Source of the DNA: Chrysomallon squamiferum
Taxonomy: Eukaryota > Mollusca > Gastropoda > Neomphalida > Peltospiridae
Direction of reading: 5' to 3'
Length of the DNA: 45,000 nt
Assembly: GCA_012295275.1 (NCBI GenBank)
Contig: CM022670.1
Span: 40,927,628-40,972,627 of the forward strand
The notes under the pieces are model-generated. The model made no database searches. It had not been told where the DNA came from and worked only from the letters and a program-made list of their open reading frames with translations. Positions 38,435 to 45,000 of this stretch are shown one piece after another. A program made the translations under genes and the position numbers. Each line of letters starts with the position of its first letter. Position 1 is the first letter of the stretch.

Positions 38435-38819
38435 TAAAACGCGGAGATTTGACTTGAATTTCGTTTTCTGTATTTTCCACCATTTTTTTTTTTACTGCAT
38501 CTCAAGAGATTTGTATATAAGGTTCAGTAGAAGTGAAGATGGCTTTTAAAATATTAGAGCTAGCATAAAAACACAGTTTGGGTTAAAAAATAAAATAAAA
38601 AATCATGTTTTTTTTGTGTTTTTTTTAATGTAATTTCAGCAGTTTAAACGATATTTTATTGTTGGTTTTTTTTTTTTGTTGTTGTTTTTTTAAATAAGAT
38701 TTTTAAAAATTATTATATTGTTATTTTGTTATTTTATTTTATTTTATTTTTTATTGAGTGAAAAATAACAGTAATAATAATTTTTAGAAAAGTGGTAATA
38801 GCTGTAACGTCAGAAAACT

Positions 38820-39185
38820 TCCAATAGTAATAACAATAGTAGTAGTTGTAGTAGTATAAGTAGAGTTGTAGTAGTTGTAGTAGTAGAAGTAGTAGTAGTA
38901 GCAGTAGAAGTAGTAGTAGCAGAAACGTAATAGTAATAATTATAGTTGGGATAATAGTTGTAGTAATGATACTTGTAATAATAGTAGTAGTATTTAGTAG
39001 TTGCACAAACAGTAGTAACTGCAGTTTAGTAGTAGTAGTAGTAGTAGTAGTAGTATAATAGTAGTAATTGTATATCAGTAGTTATAGTAGTAGTAACAGT
39101 AGTGGTAATAGTAGTAGTATAGTAATAGTAATAGTAGACGTAAAAGTAGTAATAATGCTACTTGTAGTTATAGTGATTATAGTAG
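38820..39185 (+). repeat. Degenerate (GTA)n tract
   Basis: About 360 bp of interrupted AGT/GTA/ATA triplets. The longest perfect run is at about 39029-39054. Confidence 0.92.
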
Positions 39186-39486
39186 ATACTTTCTGTTAGA
39201 TACTTTTAATATGTTTTATTTGCCGCGTACCTCGGCTGCTGTTCATGTTTTAAACATGAAGCTGTGACATGATTTGATCTGATGACCTCGGAGATACGTG
39301 TGATCTACGTTAGATCTGTTATTACACTGCTGTTAATTGTGAAGAGATTTGTGAAAGTGAGATAGAATCTTAGGTGACATCTGGAAAGCTAATTACAGGC
39401 TTTGTCAGGATTACTGTTTGACATTTTCAAGAAATAAGTCAAATAGGGGATGTAATGACAAACACAAATATCGTAATGATTTAGTT

Positions 39487-39587
<101 letters not shown>

Positions 39588-41345
39588 CATTACAAAAACA
39601 AAGCTTTACATTTAAAAAATAATTGAAAGTCAGAATTTACGACATTTTCAGATAAAAGATAATTTTTATATAAAAAAAAAAGTTACATAATTCAAAACAA
39701 AAAGTTTTGCATTAAAATGACATTTCCATGAATAAACAGAAACTGCTTGATATGAAAATCGAAAGTCAGTATCCACCAACTCTTATGCAATTATTTTAAA
39801 GTGATTTTCTTGTTAAGAAAATTCACATAAAATTATTTTCTAATTGTTTCTCCCTTGACACAGAAAACTGATAATACTTAATTCTTTCATGTTTTAAAAG
39901 GAATAAAATGTTTTATTGTTTGAAATAACAAGATGTAACAACGACAAAAAAATTTACAAAACGATTGTTTTATAAAATAAAGGTCCTCTTTGCACTGAAT
40001 ACATCAAAGAAAGATCTTTTTATATTAGCGATCTACTCCTTTTTTATTTTGTTTTATTTTGTTTTTAATCATTTCAATTCATTTTATTTATTTATTTATT
40101 ACCACTTAATTCAGAGAGACATTTATTGATATTACAGAAGTAATAAAACTATGATTATATTTCAAACATCTGAACAAATATTTCGTTTCATTCCAATTTA
40201 ATATCAATTTTTGACAAATTATTCTTTACATTTCATCTGTTCTTCTCTAAAAAGTAATCAGAACATTTATTTATTTCACGATAAAAAAAAGAGAGAACAA
40301 AAAAAGACAGAAAAAAGATTTGTATGAGAACGTTGCAGTTTGCAAGCTGGAATGTATTGTTCAAACGTGTTAGGTCGCGGGTTCACTCCCAGTAAAGGGG
40401 CTTTAAGGGTTTTTCCCGTCACAGATTTTGACTCATGCTTGGTTTTTCAAAGATATTTTTTCCACTCTCTAGGAAGGTGAATTTAAAACATCTTTTACTG
40501 CTAATAGATAAAGAACAGATAACTGCGTAACTCACTTGGTTTATCTCCCTTTACTGCATAGGCGTAAACTGCAGATTTAGATATGAGTTAACTGCATAGG
40601 GATTTCTCCATCTTTGCCAAATGCAGACAACTGGTAAAACAAAAAGTGTTTGTGTGATTTGAACTATGATAAATGTCCTTACGTCTTTAGTTATTTCCTG
40701 TTTCTCAGTTTTCGTAAGACTGGTTAATTTAAAGACGACTCATGTTTGTTTTCTTTACTGTGGGAAGCTGTTGATACGAGACTACAGAGTCAGAACTACT
40801 CCTCATAGCCACTGCTTTTCTTCAGCTGAATTTATTCTTATTTGTGTTTAAGATGTTGTGAGTGTGAATGTGTTTGTTTTTGTGAGTCTGTGTTGCTTTT
40901 TTTTGGTGCTGTGATAATGTTCTTTCATTTGTTTTTTGTTTTGTTTTTTGTTTTTTGTGTTTCTTTGATTTATGTTTCTGCTTTGATGTGTTTGAGTAGG
41001 TGTATTTATTTGTTTATTTCTGCTTTTTACTGTTGTGATGGGTTTTTTTTGTTATTTTCTTCTTTTCCTTTTTCTTTTTCTTTTTTTGTTGTTGTTTTTT
41101 TGTTTTGATTCTGTTTTTCGTCCTTGTACTTTGCTTCGGTTTTTATTTTATTTTTATTTTACTTTTTTATTTTTGAATTCTGATTTTTAAAAAAAAGTAT
41201 ATACTGTATATTATTTTTTTTTTTTTATTTTTTTGTTGTTGTCATTTCTGTTTTATTTTTCTCTGTTCTTTCTTATTTTCTATATCATTCTCTTTTTTTT
41301 ATCCTCTATCTCTAACGCTTTCTCAAAAGCACAAACATATGACAT

Positions 41346-41477
<132 letters not shown>

Positions 41478-41726
41478 GCTCCTTACGTTTCATTAATATC
41501 ATTTCCGTTCAGATAAAGAATAAAATATTAATTAAATCATATCTCTACGTAATTTTGGGTAGTTTTTTTTTTTTTTTTTTTAATATCAAATTAAAAATTA
41601 AGGTGTTCTTATCTAATGAAATTTCATCATGGCGCTGTTATGAATCTGTTAAAGCTCGCTTGCTAGAAGCAAGATTTCTCCACTGTACGGCTCACTGGAC
41701 GTGTTAGTGGTGTTTTTTTCGTGCAG

Positions 41727-41806
41727 GCTCGGGAAGCCTGCAGATCGATATGATCGTCATGGAAGTGAAACACGAAGCAGCGTTGCAGTTTGAGACAAAC
41801 CAGTGA
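41727..41806 (+). CDS. Candidate tail exon X, terminal or spliced to exon E
   Basis: A GC-richer island after a T-rich acceptor (GTTTTTTTCGTGCAG ending at 41726). Read in the phase left by exon C (D skipped), it gives GSGSLQIDMIVME and then VKHEAALQFETNQ, with a TGA at 41804-41806. A GAA|GTGAAA donor at 41765 would cut this after the first part (exon 41727-41764, 38 nt, ending in phase 0) and allow joining to exon E in its acidic Ser/Thr-rich frame. Read in the phase left by D, it gives RLGKPADRYDRHGSETR and stops at 41791-41793. The donor is only moderate. An AATAAA at 42139 could serve a terminal version. This is an ab initio call without homology. Confidence 0.55.
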
Positions 41807-42029
41807 CACTTGTCTGCTTCACTTAACGTTTTTTACGATGATTTTTGAGTTGCGGCTGCCACATGCTGAGTTAAACATCGTCGAATAACAGAGACACAAA
41901 AATACGACGTTAGAAGTGTTTTCGGAAAAGACGTTTAATTAAAACTAACGAGTTTCTACTTTATTTTTGTCTTTTTTATGTCTCTGTCTGTCTGTTTTTC
42001 TCTTCAGGTTAGATTATGAGTTTTCTTTT

Positions 42030-42067
42030 TTCTTCTTCTTCTTCTTCTTCTTCTTCTCTCTCTCTCT

Positions 42068-42135
<68 letters not shown>
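42030..42135 (+). repeat. (TTC)n(TC)n microsatellite downstream of exon X
   Basis: Eight or so TTC units, then TC units with a TTTTC interruption. Confidence 0.96.
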
Positions 42136-42138
42136 AGA

Positions 42139-42144
42139 AATAAA
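42139..42144 (+). promoter_or_regulatory. Candidate polyadenylation signal for a transcript ending in exon X
   Basis: An AATAAA lies 333 bp after the TGA at 41804, just past a (TC)n tract. It would be the natural signal if exon X is an alternative terminal exon. It has low specificity in this AT-rich region. Confidence 0.25.
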
Positions 42145-42257
42145 AATATCAAAACATCAGTATAGCAGTATTTTAGTATATCATGTAAACAGAAAAAAGC
42201 TATTAGTATTTTACTAAATCTAGATCGAAACAGAAAAGGACGGAGATAGAAGGAAAG

Positions 42258-42976
<719 letters not shown>

Positions 42977-43005
42977 GTAGGTATATAGACAGACATATAC
43001 ATGGA

Positions 43006-43123
<118 letters not shown>

Positions 43124-43277
43124 ATTCAGGGTATTCTATATAATGATTACAAACGAGTGAAGAATAGCACTCACTGCTCGCCTGCTAACAGCCAGTGATA
43201 TTTCATTAGTTTCTTATACACTGGAAAACGATACCATAGTCACTCATGTGACAGAAATAAAAAAAATATTTTTTATG

Positions 43278-43315
<38 letters not shown>

Positions 43316-43504
43316 AATAAAAAAAAAATAATATTAATTTAAAGAAACAGTTTCAAGTTTTCCATATTTTCATATGATTCAATTTTTCATATTTTTCATT
43401 ACGAACATGATTGAAATATTTTATCCTCATTGAGATAAAGATATTTAACTTGTGTTATATAACAACTTAGTTGATGAGTTATCATTGACATTAAATACTA
43501 AACA

Positions 43505-43815
43505 GTGTGCTCTGTTTTCTACTAAGTATCAGTCAGTGTAAAACTATTTGCTACTAAGTTTCAGTCAGTGTAAAACTATTTTCTACTAATACCAAGTAAA
43601 GCTATTTGTTTTCTACTAAGTATCAGTCAGTGTAAAACTCTTTGTTTTCTAAAACTATTTGTTTTCTACTAAGTATCAGTCAGTGTAAAACTGTTTGTTT
43701 TCTACTAAGTATCAGTCAGTGTAAAACTGTTTGTTTTCTACTTAGTATCAGTCAGTGTAAAACTGTTTGTTTTCTACTTAGTATCAGTCAGTGTAAAACT
43801 CTTTGTTTTCTGTTT
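43505..43815 (+). repeat. 36-bp minisatellite merging into the exon E acceptor
   Basis: Unit TTTGTTTTCTACTAAGTATC then AGTCAGTGTAAAACTG. Seven AGTCAGTGTAAAACT cores are present, and some units are shortened or interrupted. The unit itself looks like a 3' splice site: a T-rich tract followed by CTAAG or CTTAG. The last unit diverges into TTTGTTTTCTGTTTTGCAG, the acceptor of exon E. Perfect CTTAG versions end at 43745 and 43781. Confidence 0.93.
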
Positions 43816-43820
43816 TGCAG

Positions 43821-43955
43821 CACTCGGAAGACTCGACTGACGAGTTCACCAAACATGACAGTGTACAGAGCAGTGATGCACCAGAGAAACAAGTCTCCGA
43901 TGTCTGTCCTGTAAAACTTCTCTTTAAAAACAAACACGAAGAGTGTATCCTGTAA
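43821..43955 (+). CDS. GPCR terminal exon E, frame ambiguous
   Basis: Terminal coding exon after the acceptor TTGTTTTCTGTTTTGCAG ending at 43820. Three entry phases give three outcomes. In phase 0 (after 38-nt exon X) it reads HSEDSTDEFTKHDSVQSSDA and on to a TAA at 43953-43955, an acidic Ser/Thr-rich tail of the type GPCR kinases phosphorylate. In phase 2 (after D) it reads STRKTRLTSSPNMTVYRAVM and stops at 43912-43914. In phase 1 (directly after C) it stops early at 43838-43840. The phase 0 end lies inside the first unit of a 41-bp tandem array, so its last 15 residues are minisatellite-encoded. I favour phase 0 by composition, but the sequence alone does not settle it. Confidence 0.65.
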   Translation, partial: HSEDSTDEFTKHDSVQSSDAPEKQVSDVCPVKLLFKNKHEECIL

Positions 43956-44880
43956 AACTTCTCTTTAAAAACAAACACGAAAAGTGTATCCTGTAAAACT
44001 TCTCTTTAAAAACAAACACGAAGAGTGTATCCTGTAAAACTTCACTTCAAAAACAAACACGAAGAGTGTATCCTGTAAAACTTCTCTTTAAAAACAAACA
44101 CGAAGAGTGTATCCTGTAAAACTTCACTTCAAAAACAAACACGAAGAGTGTATCCTGTAAAACCTCTCTTTAAAAACAAACACGAAGAGTGTATCCTGTA
44201 AAACTTCACTTCAAAAACAAACACGAAGAGTGTATCCTGTAAAACCTCTCTTTAAAAACAAACACGAAGAGTGTATCCTGTAAAACTTCTCTTTAAAAAC
44301 AAACACGAAGAGTGTATCCTGTAAAACCTCTCTTTAAAAACAAACACGAAGAGTGTATCCTGTAAAACTTCTCTTTAAAAACAAACAAGAAGATCATCGT
44401 GTTAAACCTTCTCTTCATAGAAAACACGAAGAGTGTTTCCTGTAAAACTTCTCTTTAAAAACAAACAAGAAGATCATCGTGTTAAACCTTCTCTTCATAG
44501 AAACCAAGAAGAGTGTTTCCTGTAAAACTTCTCTTTAAGAACAAACAAGAAGATCATCGTGTTAAACCTTCTCTTCATAGAAACCACGAAAAATAGATCA
44601 TTTAAACCTTCTCTTTAAAAAAACAAGATGACCATCGTGTTAAACTTTCACTTCATAGAAACCACGAAGAGCATCCTTTAAAAACCATCTTCTCTTCGTA
44701 GAAAAGACGAAGAGTGTATCCTTTAAAACAAACTTTTAAACCTTTATAGAAACCACAAAAAATAGAACATCCTGTAAAAAACAAGATGACCATCGTGTTA
44801 AACTTTCACTTCATTGAAACCACAAAGAACATCCTGTAAAACCATATATTCATAGAAGCCACGAATATCATCCTATAAAA
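43908..44880 (+). repeat. 41-bp minisatellite beginning inside exon E
   Basis: Twelve units of exactly 41 bp start with CCTGTAAAAC at 43908, 43949, 43990 and so on to 44359, each continuing TTCTCTTTAAAAACAAACAC then GAAGAGTGTAT. Three unit variants (TTCTCTTT, TTCACTTC, CCTCTCTTT) are interleaved. From about 44390 the units diverge and change length (CATCGTGTTAAACCTTCTCT, CACTTCATAGAAACCACG), reaching about 44880. It supplies both stop codons used by the long frames of exon E and most of the likely 3' UTR. Confidence 0.94.
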
Positions 44881-44896
44881 CCTACTCTTCACAGGA

Positions 44897-44983
44897 AATA
44901 AAGATGTATCTGTCAAGCTCCTTAACTGCAGATGTTGGTGGACCAAAAAAAGTTGTTCTAACAGTTTTTCTTTACAGAATAAA
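44897..44983 (+). promoter_or_regulatory. Candidate polyadenylation signals after exon E
   Basis: AATAAA hexamers occur at 44897-44902 and 44978-44983, just after the end of the degenerate 41-bp array. They are plausible cleavage/polyadenylation signals for the exon E transcript. In AT-rich sequence such hexamers are common, so support is weak. Confidence 0.35.
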
Positions 44984-45000
44984 AAAGGAATTTCCATTCT

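Overview
This is animal nuclear DNA. It is AT-rich, very dense in tandem repeats, and holds one recognisable gene in pieces: the 3' half of a rhodopsin-class (class A) peptide G-protein-coupled receptor on the + strand, spread over at least 24 kb. The intron phases, GT/AG junctions and (GATA)n, (GA)n and (TC)n tracts fit an invertebrate. A lophotrochozoan, perhaps a mollusc, is my guess; nothing in the sequence proves it. No bacterial genes, CRISPR array or intact transposon were found.

Gene layout. Exon A (19426-19549) encodes the end of intracellular loop 3 and TM6. Exon B (20335-20447) encodes extracellular loop 3 and TM7 with NPxxY. Exon C (24126-24212) encodes helix 8 and a cysteine-rich, probably palmitoylated segment. 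The tail comes from a 28-nt microexon D (29253-29280), a candidate exon X (41727-41764, or on to a stop at 41804) and a terminal exon E (from 43821). A, B and C join in a single continuous frame. D changes the frame of whatever follows, and X and E both read plausibly in more than one frame, so several alternative C-termini are possible. Exons for TM1-TM5 were not found and probably lie before the window. The RxKTAKML motif before TM6 and the NSAxNPxIYNFMS / NFRREFK region resemble orexin/allatotropin-type receptors. That subtype is an inference.

Repeat layout. 1-19 kb: (TC)n, (GA)n, (TG)n and trinucleotide tracts, a 43-bp array (773-1185), a 50-bp array (13868-14370) and a 35-bp array (about 18805-19275) ending 150 bp before exon A. 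19.5-20.2 kb: an array of five copies of the 3' end of exon A together with its splice donor. 24-34 kb: a 49-bp array, a TTGTTG-type minisatellite and microsatellites. 34.3-37.3 kb: a satellite with a 346-bp higher-order unit made of 12 short monomers. 42.2-43.1 kb: a long GATA mosaic followed by (GA)n. 43.5-43.8 kb: a 36-bp array that runs into the exon E splice acceptor. From 43908: a 41-bp array that starts inside exon E and fills the 3' region.

The most unusual theme is the overlap of tandem arrays with the splice sites and the C-terminal coding end of the receptor gene.
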